Part shown: positions 1 through 5,090 of the stretch, one piece after another
Position numbering within the stretch: the stretch's first letter is position 1
Layout of the letters: each line of letters opens with the position of its first letter
DNA from: Cryomorphaceae bacterium
Lineage (GTDB): Bacteria > Bacteroidota > Bacteroidia > Flavobacteriales > UBA7312
Assembly: GCA_018608925.1 (NCBI GenBank)
Contig: JABAYQ010000109.1
Coordinates: 1 to 6,127, forward strand
Direction: 5' to 3'
DNA length: 6,127 nt
Program-made: the position numbers and the translations under genes
Notes under the pieces: model-generated
What the model was told of the DNA's origin: nothing
Database searches by the model: none
What the model saw: only the letters and a program-made list of their open reading frames with translations

Positions 1-607
1 CTTCAAGCATGATAGGCAACATTTTTCTTATCTCTTGTTTTCTACTTCCAGGAAGTAAAGCAATAACAGGCTTTTCAAATTCTAATTTTTTTTCTTTCTT
101 GTGTAATAACTCATCCATCAAAGGATGGCCATAAAAAGAAGACTGCAAACCACACTTATCAAAAAATTCTTTTTCGAAAGGAAGAATAGGAATAAGTAAA
201 TCAACATATTTTTTCAAGCTTTTAACTCTAGACTTTTTCCAAGCCCAAACCTGAGGAGTGATGTAGTAAACCACTTTTATGTAATGTTTTTTAGCAAACT
301 TTGCCATTTCCATATTAAAACCAGGATAATCAATCAAAACAATCACATCAGGACAATATTCTAAAATATCGTTTTTAACTAAAGTAAAATTTTTACGTAT
401 AGTATTTATGTTTTTTATCACTTCATAAAAACCCATAAAGGCTAAATCTTTATAGTGCTTTACTAAATGCAAGCCAGCATCGGCCATCTTATCACCTCCA
501 AAGCCTCTAAAAGAAGAATTAACATCTAACTCTTTCAAATGAGATATTAACTTGGAAGCATGTAAATCTCCTGAAGCTTCGCCGCTTATGAAATAATATT
601 TTTTCAA
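1..607 (-). CDS. lpxB: Lipid-A-disaccharide synthase, 3' end cut by window edge
   Basis: Glycosyltransferase (family GT19) that condenses UDP-2,3-diacylglucosamine with lipid X to give the lipid A disaccharide at the inner face of the cytoplasmic membrane. The window holds the first 202 codons; the family is about 370 residues, so roughly the N-terminal half is present. Visible marks are the start KKYYFISGEASGDLHAS, FRGFGGDKM, the segment DVIVLIDYPGFN, YITPQVWAW, a YGHPL segment, and LLPGSRKQEI just before the edge, all typical of LpxB. The start is taken as TTG at 605-607: an in-frame TAA lies at 617-619 and no ATG lies between, so only TTG or an ATT at 608-610 could begin the protein, and TTG gives the family's usual N-terminus. 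The TTG overlaps the upstream gene's TGA as TTGA, which suggests translational coupling. Identification is firm; the exact start codon is inferred. Confidence 0.95.
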   Translation of the reverse strand, partial: MKKYYFISGEASGDLHASKLISHLKELDVNSSFRGFGGDKMADAGLHLVKHYKDLAFMGFYEVIKNINTIRKNFTLVKNDILEYCPDVIVLIDYPGFNMEMAKFAKKHYIKVVYYITPQVWAWKKSRVKSLKKYVDLLIPILPFEKEFFDKCGLQSSFYGHPLMDELLHKKEKKLEFEKPVIALLPGSRKQEIRKMLPIMLE

Positions 608-891
608 AATAAAAAGTTAATTAAGTAAACAGCTATTACAACAATAAAGGTAGAGAATAAAATACCTTGAGATGGTTCGTACCTATTCATTCTTAAAAAA
701 AGAAAAAAGGGTGCAAGATTAAACAAAGTGCAAAGACTGATTACATGGGTATGAACTCCCAGCACTTGCAACTGTATAAAAGTAGAATAAACATCGCTTT
801 CAAGAATTATAATAGCATAAACGGTGAACGATAATAGAGGTATAATAAGACCTAGTATAGCACCTCTCCAAAACAACTTACTTCGAATCAT
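604..891 (-). CDS. Small three-helix membrane protein between surE and lpxB
   Basis: A 95-residue protein I do not recognise as a named family. It is very hydrophobic, with three likely membrane helices at about residues 9-29, 47-67 and 77-95. A basic N-terminus (MIRSK) and a basic patch after helix 2 (RMNR) suggest that both lie in the cytoplasm. The C-terminus ends inside or directly after helix 3. No catalytic motif is visible. Its ATG overlaps the surE stop as ATGA (888-891) and its TGA overlaps the lpxB TTG as TTGA (604-607), so it sits inside a coupled three-gene operon and is very probably translated. Position next to lpxB makes an envelope or lipid A role possible, but that is only guilt by association. 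Confidence 0.8.
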   Translation of the reverse strand: MIRSKLFWRGAILGLIIPLLSFTVYAIIILESDVYSTFIQLQVLGVHTHVISLCTLFNLAPFFLFLRMNRYEPSQGILFSTFIVVIAVYLINFLF

Positions 892-1640
892 AATTCTATA
901 TTTTTTAAAGTTTCTAAGGTTTTGTATGATGTAAAATCGAACTGAACAGGAACAATAGAAACATATCCGTTATCCAAAGCCCACTCATCAGTATCTGGAC
1001 TATTATCGTGGTTAACAAAAGATCCTTTCATCCAATAGTAATCGCTATTATCGTCAGCAGGAACAAACTTTTCCTGCCAATTAGAATTTGATTGTCGGCA
1101 AAACTTATATCCTTTAATCTGAGAAGCTGGCAATTTAGGAATATTAACATTTAAACATAAAGTCTCTTTCTTTTGAAGCACCATAGCAACTATCTTGGCC
1201 AAAAGCTGCTTACAGGCACTAAAATCTGCATCTTCGCTATGATCTAGCAATGAAAACCCTATAGAAGGAATTCCGTGCATATAACCCTCTATTGCTGCGG
1301 CCATAGTTCCAGAATAAATAACATTTATAGACGAGTTAGAACCATGATTAATCCCAGAAAGAATAATATCAGGCTTTTTATCCATTAACATATTTAAGCC
1401 CATTTTCACACAATCGACAGGAGTTCCGGTACAAGAATATTTAGTTAAGGAATCTGTCTTTAATAAAAAGTTTTTTCCAAAAGGTTTTTCTAAAGTAATG
1501 GCGTGGCTTTTGCCAGACTGAGGCCCATCAGGAGCAACTACAAATACATCTCCAAAAGTTTGGGCAATTTCAATAAGTGCTAAAATTCCTTTAGAATTTA
1601 CACCGTCATCGTTAGTGACAAGAATGAGAGGTCGAGACAT
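888..1640 (-). CDS. surE: 5'/3'-nucleotidase SurE
   Basis: Metal-dependent nucleoside monophosphatase of the SurE family, cytoplasmic, acting on 5'- and 3'-nucleotides (family knowledge). The 250-residue length matches the family. The metal site is readable: NDDG (Asn10, Asp11, Asp12), the serine of QSGKSHA (Ser42), and Asn98 in SGINHGSN. GTPVDC (residues 72-77) and YSGTMAAAIEG (109-119) are further SurE signatures. The open frame continues upstream to 1832, but those 64 extra codons lie antisense to the thioesterase gene and have no SurE character; MSRPLILVTNDDG is the canonical N-terminus, so the ATG at 1638-1640 is chosen. No Shine-Dalgarno is evident, only an AT-rich leader, as is common in Bacteroidota. 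A -7 element sits about 20 nt upstream. It is the first gene of the operon leading into the small membrane protein and lpxB, an order I recall from other flavobacteria for surE and lpxB. Confidence 0.97.
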   Translation of the reverse strand: MSRPLILVTNDDGVNSKGILALIEIAQTFGDVFVVAPDGPQSGKSHAITLEKPFGKNFLLKTDSLTKYSCTGTPVDCVKMGLNMLMDKKPDIILSGINHGSNSSINVIYSGTMAAAIEGYMHGIPSIGFSLLDHSEDADFSACKQLLAKIVAMVLQKKETLCLNVNIPKLPASQIKGYKFCRQSNSNWQEKFVPADDNSDYYWMKGSFVNHDNSPDTDEWALDNGYVSIVPVQFDFTSYKTLETLKNIEL

Positions 1641-1660
1641 TAATAATAATTTATTTAACA

Positions 1661-1668
1661 CAAATTTA
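1661..1668 (-). promoter_or_regulatory. -7 promoter element for the surE operon
   Basis: On the minus strand the bases read TAAATTTG, matching all six fixed positions of the Bacteroidota primary sigma -7 consensus TAnnTTTG. It lies 20 nt upstream of the surE ATG, which would give a leader of about 15 nt. No TTG (-33 element) is found at the usual 17-23 nt spacing, so the assignment rests on the -7 box and its position. Confidence 0.5.
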
Positions 1669-1691
1669 TTAAAACAATTGGTTGAACTTAT

Positions 1692-1699
1692 TAATTTTG
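1692..1699 (+). promoter_or_regulatory. -7 promoter element for the thioesterase-like gene
   Basis: TAATTTTG matches TAnnTTTG at every fixed position. It faces away from the surE element, with 23 nt between the two boxes, so the two polymerase footprints would overlap. The expected start of transcription (about 1704-1706) falls just before the mini-ORF ATG at 1708 and about 44 nt before the thioesterase ATG. A TTG at the expected -33 spacing is not seen. Confidence 0.5.
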
Positions 1700-1707
1700 C
1701 ATTTAGT

Positions 1708-1752
1708 ATGAAAAAAATTAAACCAGTCAAAAAAAAATACTCTGCTAAATGA
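1708..1752 (+). CDS. 14-codon lysine-rich leader ORF (uncertain)
   Basis: The reading frame MKKIKPVKKKYSAK ends at a TGA that overlaps the following ATG as ATGA (1749-1752). Seven of 14 residues are lysine, and it contains a run of nine A at 1729-1737. It begins within a few bases of the predicted transcription start, so it would be almost leaderless. It might be a translated leader that couples to the thioesterase start by termination-reinitiation, or a chance frame in A-rich leader DNA. Ribosomes slipping back one base at the stop would join it to the downstream frame. No homologous peptide is known to me; chance remains the simplest reading. Confidence 0.25.
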   Translation: MKKIKPVKKKYSAK

Positions 1753-2099
1753 ATAGAAATATCCAGAAGTCTATTTTTGGAGGAACCATCTTTTGTGCTT
1801 TCGACCCTTTCTTTGCTATAATGTATTGGCAAGCTTTTTCTAGACTAAACTTCCCTATGGAGGTGTGGGTTAAAAGTGCTGATATAAATTATTTAAAACC
1901 CGCCAAGTCAGACCTGTTCATTAATTTCAAAATTGAAGACACTGACATTCAAAATGCAATCGATCATTTGAAGGATAATTACAAATACGAAGTTTACCAT
2001 AATGTTAAGGCTTACGACAAAACAGGTGAAGCATACGCTGAAGCAAGAATCCTGATATACATCAGAAACTCTAATGAATTTGATATCAGTCACTTATAA
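1749..2099 (+). CDS. Hotdog-fold thioesterase-like protein (DUF4442/PaaI type), N-terminally short
   Basis: A 116-residue protein resembling the hotdog-fold DUF4442/PaaI-like acyl-CoA thioesterases found in many Bacteroidota. The core signature is KSIFGGTIFCAFDPFFAIM (residues 7-25): FGG aligns with the HGG motif at the start of the hotdog helix, and Asp19 sits where the catalytic acid of PaaI enzymes lies. It is followed by the strand VWVKSADINYLKPAKSDL (39-56), a helical insert, and the last strands YEVYHNVKAYDKTGEAYAEARILIYIR (80-106). Family members I recall are about 150 residues, with 30-45 residues (first helix and strand) before the FGG segment; here only nine precede it, and a TAA at 1746-1748 blocks extension in frame. 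It may be a true short variant, a decayed gene, or be joined to the mini-ORF at 1708. The substrate cannot be told. It is divergent from surE and is followed by a strong terminator. Confidence 0.7.
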   Translation: MNRNIQKSIFGGTIFCAFDPFFAIMYWQAFSRLNFPMEVWVKSADINYLKPAKSDLFINFKIEDTDIQNAIDHLKDNYKYEVYHNVKAYDKTGEAYAEARILIYIRNSNEFDISHL

Positions 2100-2150
2100 A
2101 AAATATTGATTTTTTTAAGTAAAAAGACCCCATATTAAGAAATAATTATC

Positions 2151-2158
2151 TAAATTTG
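2151..2158 (+). promoter_or_regulatory. Intergenic -7 promoter element
   Basis: TAAATTTG matches TAnnTTTG and lies in AT-rich DNA 52 nt after the thioesterase stop. No recognisable gene starts downstream before the terminator at 2207-2242, so if it works as a promoter it would make a short RNA of roughly 78 nt starting near 2165. No TTG is present at the -33 spacing. Confidence 0.4.
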
Positions 2159-2164
2159 TAATTC

Positions 2165-2242
2165 CCATTAGGGAGAGGGAAGTAAGTTTTTTCATGGCTT
2201 TAAGGGGCTGCCCGAGTAGAAGTACTCGGGCAGCTTTTTTTT
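2165..2242 (+). ncRNA. Candidate small RNA, about 78 nt (unassigned)
   Basis: The interval between a Bacteroidota -7 box (2151-2158) and a very strong intrinsic terminator. The 5' part is purine- and G-rich (GGGAGAGGGAAGTAAG, 2171-2186), then a T6 run and ATGGCTTTAAGG lead into the terminator stem. A weak TCCC-ATTA-GGGA hairpin is possible at 2163-2174 if transcription starts early enough. I find no likeness to tRNA, 6S, SRP or tmRNA. The local base composition differs from the AT-rich flanks, which fits an RNA gene, but the same sequence could be no more than the 3' untranslated region of the thioesterase gene. Confidence 0.35.
2207..2242 (+). terminator. Strong rho-independent terminator
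   Basis: GCTGCCCGAGTA (2207-2218) pairs perfectly with TACTCGGGCAGC (2223-2234) around a GAAG loop, giving a 12-bp stem with eight G-C pairs, followed by eight T (2235-2242). There is no T-run on the opposite side, so it works for plus-strand transcription only. It ends either the thioesterase transcript (stop at 2099) or a separate short RNA, and isolates the DUF2147 gene downstream. Confidence 0.92.
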
Positions 2243-2267
2243 ATGGCCATTAGTTCCAAAAAAACGT

Positions 2268-2275
2268 TAATATTG
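2268..2275 (+). promoter_or_regulatory. Probable -7 element for the DUF2147 gene
   Basis: TAATATTG differs from TAnnTTTG at one fixed position. It lies 20 nt upstream of the ATG at 2296, the same spacing as the surE element, and directly after the terminator, where a new promoter is needed. No clear -33 element is seen. Confidence 0.35.
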
Positions 2276-2295
2276 TAAAAACAAACATTACTATT

Positions 2296-2739
2296 ATGAA
2301 ACAAATTAACCTAACTGTATTAGCTCTATTTATGGGCTTATTGGCATTAGCACAACAATCAGATTCAGACGCTATTATTGGAAGTTGGTATAACCAAGAA
2401 AAAGATGGTGTAGTAGAAATTTATAAGTCTGGAGACACTTACAGTGGTAAAATCACATGGATGGAAAATCCTAACGATGAAAACGGAAGCCCTAAGGTTG
2501 ACAACCTAAACCCAGAAAAAGACTTACAATCAAGACCTAGAATGGGAATGGAAATCATGAATAACTTCAAATTAGATGAAGAGAAAACATGGAGCAATGG
2601 AGAAATATACGATCCTAAAAGTGGAAAAACATATAGCGGAACCATTACATTAAAAGGAGAAAACACTCTTGACTTAAGAGGATATGTAGGTTTTCCAATA
2701 TTCGGAAGAACAGCTGTCTGGACAAGAAAATATGATTAA
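2296..2739 (+). CDS. Secreted DUF2147 family protein
   Basis: A 147-residue exported protein of the DUF2147 family (PF09917), whose biochemical role is unknown to me. Residues 1-19 form a signal peptide: MKQ, a hydrophobic core (LTVLALFMGLLALA), and a likely signal peptidase I cut after Ala19 before QQSD. There is no lipobox cysteine, so it should be soluble in the periplasm or further out. The mature part shows the family pattern in order: IIGSWYNQEKDGVVEIYKSG (27-46), YSGKITWM (49-56), NPEKDLQSRPRMGMEIMNNF (72-91), GEIYDPKSGKTYSGTITL (102-119), and LRGYVGFPIFGRTAVWTR (127-144). These repeated short strands suggest a small beta-barrel like lipocalin folds (inference). It is complete and of usual length. 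It lies 55 nt before ribBA in the same direction, with a separate promoter-like element between. Confidence 0.92.
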   Translation: MKQINLTVLALFMGLLALAQQSDSDAIIGSWYNQEKDGVVEIYKSGDTYSGKITWMENPNDENGSPKVDNLNPEKDLQSRPRMGMEIMNNFKLDEEKTWSNGEIYDPKSGKTYSGTITLKGENTLDLRGYVGFPIFGRTAVWTRKYD

Positions 2740-2770
2740 TATTTTAATCAAATAAATTTCTGGAATAGCT

Positions 2771-2778
2771 TATCTTTG
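2771..2778 (+). promoter_or_regulatory. -7 promoter element for ribBA-tsaD
   Basis: TATCTTTG matches TAnnTTTG at all fixed positions. It lies 16 nt upstream of the ribBA ATG (2795), giving a leader of roughly 10 nt. That leaves no room for an FMN riboswitch, so riboflavin feedback through that element is not expected here. A -33 TTG is not evident. Confidence 0.5.
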
Positions 2779-2794
2779 CACCAAAATTTGCAGG

Positions 2795-4006
2795 ATGCTG
2801 AATACTATAGAAGAAGCTATTGAAGATATTAAATTAGGAAAAATTATCATTGTTGTCGATGACGAAGACAGAGAGAATGAAGGTGATTTTTTAGCTGCAG
2901 CCGATATGGTTACGCCAGAAATGATAAATTTCATGGCTATACACGGAAGAGGGCTTATTTGCGCACCTATAATCGAAGACCGATGCGAAGAACTCGGCCT
3001 TGAACTAATGGTGGGTAAAAACACAGCAGAATACGAAACTCCTTTTACAGTTTCAGTAGACTTAATCGGAAACGGATGTACTACAGGCATCTCTGCTAGT
3101 GACAGATCTAAAACTATAAAAGCCTTAGTTGACCCTAACACAAACCCCGAAATACTGGGTAAACCCGGACATATATTTCCGTTAAAAGCTAGAAAAGGTG
3201 GGGTCTTGAGAAGAGCTGGCCATACAGAAGCTGCCATTGACCTAGCAAGATTAGCAGGTTTATACCCTGCTGGCGTTATTGTTGAAATCATGAACGATAA
3301 CGGAACAATGGCTAGAATGCCAGAGCTTATCGAAATAGCTAAAAAGCACCAACTTAAAATAGTTACCATTAAAGATTTGATTGAATACCGACTTCAAAAC
3401 GAATCTTTAATTAAAAAAGAAGTAGATGTAAAACTGCCAACCTTAAATGGCGATTTCGAATTACACGCTTTTCGTCAGTTAACAAACGATCAACTTCACC
3501 TTGCTCTAGTTAAAGGGGAATGGACAGAAGACGAATCAGTTATGGTTAGAGTTCACTCTTCTTGTATTACAGGAGACATATTCGGGTCATGCAGATGCGA
3601 TTGTGGCCATCAACTCGATGCAGCCATGAAAATGGTTGAAAAAGAAGGAAAAGGAGTTATTGTTTACATGAATCAGGAAGGAAGAGGAATTGGTCTACTC
3701 AACAAATTAAAAGCATACAAACTACAAGAGCAAGGTAGAGATACCGTTCAGGCAAATGAGGAACTTGGCTTTAAAGCTGACTCAAGAGACTATGGCGTAG
3801 GTGCTCAAATTATAAGACACTTAGGACTAAAGAAAATCAAGTTGATGAGTAATAATCCTCAAAAAAGAACAGGACTAATTGGCTATGGCATTGAAGTAGT
3901 CGAAAATATATCTATCGAAATCGAATCTAATCAACACAACGATTTTTATCTTAAAACTAAAAGAGATAAAATGGGCCATACACTGTTCAAGTTAGATGGA
4001 AAATAA
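2795..4006 (+). CDS. ribBA: Bifunctional DHBP synthase / GTP cyclohydrolase II
   Basis: Supplies both precursors of riboflavin: the RibB half turns ribulose 5-phosphate into 3,4-dihydroxy-2-butanone 4-phosphate and formate, and the RibA half opens GTP to the diaminopyrimidine. The protein is 403 residues, normal for the fusion. RibB (about 1-203) carries the acidic loop [10 protein letters not shown] (22-31), [10 protein letters not shown] (96-105), KPGHIFPL (123-130) and [11 protein letters not shown] (140-150, catalytic His143 and Glu145). RibA (about 207-403) carries the zinc cysteines Cys257, Cys268 and Cys270 (C-x10-C-x-C), NQEGRGIGL (293-301), the segment around RDYGVGAQ (331-338) and NNPQKRTGL (353-361). 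Both active sites look intact, unlike some fusions in which one half is degenerate. The start [12 protein letters not shown] is the usual N-terminus. The tail overlaps tsaD by 11 nt, so the two are probably co-transcribed. Confidence 0.97.
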   Translation: MLNTIEEAIEDIKLGKIIIVVDDEDRENEGDFLAAADMVTPEMINFMAIHGRGLICAPIIEDRCEELGLELMVGKNTAEYETPFTVSVDLIGNGCTTGISASDRSKTIKALVDPNTNPEILGKPGHIFPLKARKGGVLRRAGHTEAAIDLARLAGLYPAGVIVEIMNDNGTMARMPELIEIAKKHQLKIVTIKDLIEYRLQNESLIKKEVDVKLPTLNGDFELHAFRQLTNDQLHLALVKGEWTEDESVMVRVHSSCITGDIFGSCRCDCGHQLDAAMKMVEKEGKGVIVYMNQEGRGIGLLNKLKAYKLQEQGRDTVQANEELGFKADSRDYGVGAQIIRHLGLKKIKLMSNNPQKRTGLIGYGIEVVENISIEIESNQHNDFYLKTKRDKMGHTLFKLDGK

Positions 4007-5024
4007 GTCTATTACCATATTAGGAATCGAATCTTCTTGTGACGACACAAGTGCGTCTATTATACAAGATGGTTACATTCTTTCCAATATTATAGCAAAC
4101 CAAGATGTACATCAAAAATATGGAGGAGTTGTTCCAGAACTAGCATCTAGAGCCCATCAACAAAATATTATCCCTGTTGTTGACAAAGCCATTAAAGATG
4201 CTGGAATAAAAAAAGAAGATATTGATGCTGTAGCATTTACAAGAGGACCAGGACTTCTAGGATCTCTTTTAGTTGGGGTTTCTTTCGCAAAATCATTTGC
4301 ATTAGCACAAAACATTCCTATCATTGAAGTGAATCATATGCAAGGACATATTCTTGCTCATTTCATTAAAGAGAAAACAAATGAAAACCACTCCCCTGAC
4401 TTTCCTTTTTTATGCCTAACCGTTTCGGGTGGCCACACACAAATAGTAAAAGTAAACGATTATCTGAGTTTTGAACTATTAGGCGAAACAATAGACGACG
4501 CTGCTGGCGAAGCCTTTGACAAATCAGCTAAAATATTAGGACTGCCTTATCCTGGAGGACCATTAATAGACAAATACGCAAAAGAAGGAAATAAAACTGC
4601 TTTCACCTTCGGAAAACCTAAGGTAAAAGAACTGGATTTTAGCTTTAGTGGTTTAAAAACAAGTATACTATACACTATTCAAAAACAGCAAAAACTGAAC
4701 CCCAAATTCATAGAAGAAAACCTTAACGACTTATGCGCCTCTATTCAACACTCTATAGTGACTATTTTAATAGAAAAAATAGTTAAAGCAAGCGAGCAAA
4801 CAGGAATATCACAAATTGCAATTGCTGGAGGGGTATCAGCAAATTCTAGCTTAAGAAATTCTCTTAAAGAATTAGAAAATACTCATAGTTTAAAAACCTA
4901 CATACCCCCTTTCTCTTACTGCACCGACAATGCTGGAATGATTGCTATAACTGGGCATTTCAAATACTTAAAAAAAGAATTTTGTCATCAGGGGGTTACA
5001 CCAAAATCTAGAATGGCTATCTAA
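3996..5024 (+). CDS. tsaD: tRNA N6-threonylcarbamoyladenosine transferase TsaD
   Basis: Transfers the threonylcarbamoyl group from TC-AMP (made by TsaC/TsaC2) to A37 of ANN-decoding tRNAs, working with TsaB and TsaE in the cytoplasm. The 342-residue length is typical of the Kae1/TsaD family. Motifs in order are [11 protein letters not shown] (10-20), [12 protein letters not shown] (43-54), [13 protein letters not shown] (82-94), the metal-binding histidines His114 and His118 in [10 protein letters not shown], the segment around VSGGHTQ (143-149), [16 protein letters not shown] (174-189), FSFSGLKTS (215-223), AGGVSAN (277-283) and CTDNAG (309-314, metal ligand Asp311). Everything needed for activity is present. 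The ATG at 3996 lies inside the ribBA coding end (11-nt overlap) and no other ATG offers the family N-terminus [13 protein letters not shown], so translation is probably coupled to ribBA. TsaD is essential in many bacteria. No terminator is seen after its stop. Confidence 0.97.
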   Translation: MENKSITILGIESSCDDTSASIIQDGYILSNIIANQDVHQKYGGVVPELASRAHQQNIIPVVDKAIKDAGIKKEDIDAVAFTRGPGLLGSLLVGVSFAKSFALAQNIPIIEVNHMQGHILAHFIKEKTNENHSPDFPFLCLTVSGGHTQIVKVNDYLSFELLGETIDDAAGEAFDKSAKILGLPYPGGPLIDKYAKEGNKTAFTFGKPKVKELDFSFSGLKTSILYTIQKQQKLNPKFIEENLNDLCASIQHSIVTILIEKIVKASEQTGISQIAIAGGVSANSSLRNSLKELENTHSLKTYIPPFSYCTDNAGMIAITGHFKYLKKEFCHQGVTPKSRMAI

Positions 5025-5090
5025 AGCACTTAGATTATAGCTTCCAGGTCATTTATTTTATCTAAATTAGATTACTTAAACTTTATAAAA
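5025..5090 (+). promoter_or_regulatory. Intergenic leader with possible weak promoter
   Basis: The 66-nt gap between tsaD and the cysteine-rich gene is AT-rich and has no convincing terminator. TAAATTAG at 5063-5070 departs from TAnnTTTG at one fixed position and lies 20 nt before the ATG, the same spacing as the boxes ahead of surE and the DUF2147 gene. Either this is a weak promoter or the downstream gene is read from ribBA-tsaD. Confidence 0.25.

Noticed and set aside
1641..1832. 64-codon N-terminal extension of SurE on the minus strand
   Set aside because: It runs antisense through the thioesterase start and has no SurE similarity; MSRPLILVTNDDG at 1640 is the canonical N-terminus and has its own -7 box just upstream.
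1908..2093. 61-codon minus-strand open frame
   Set aside because: Antisense to the thioesterase-like gene; cysteine- and valine-rich composition arises from the complementary strand.
2194..2253. 19-codon plus-strand frame (starts MALRGCPSRS)
   Set aside because: It reads straight through both arms of the terminator hairpin and its T-tail, so its sequence is explained by RNA structure rather than coding.
2439..2666. 75-codon minus-strand open frame
   Set aside because: Antisense to the DUF2147 gene, which is a clear family member.
2740..2794. FMN riboswitch upstream of ribBA
   Set aside because: Only 55 nt separate the genes and the predicted leader is about 10 nt; an FMN aptamer of about 140 nt cannot fit and none of its conserved blocks is visible.
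2770..3369. 199-codon minus-strand open frame inside ribBA
   Set aside because: It is the antisense of the well-supported RibB domain; its serine- and isoleucine-rich composition is what complementing this coding strand produces, and it has no family features.
5027..5046. Possible terminator after tsaD (AAGC...GCTT)
   Set aside because: The stem is only four base pairs with a long loop and no T-run, far weaker than the terminator at 2207-2242.
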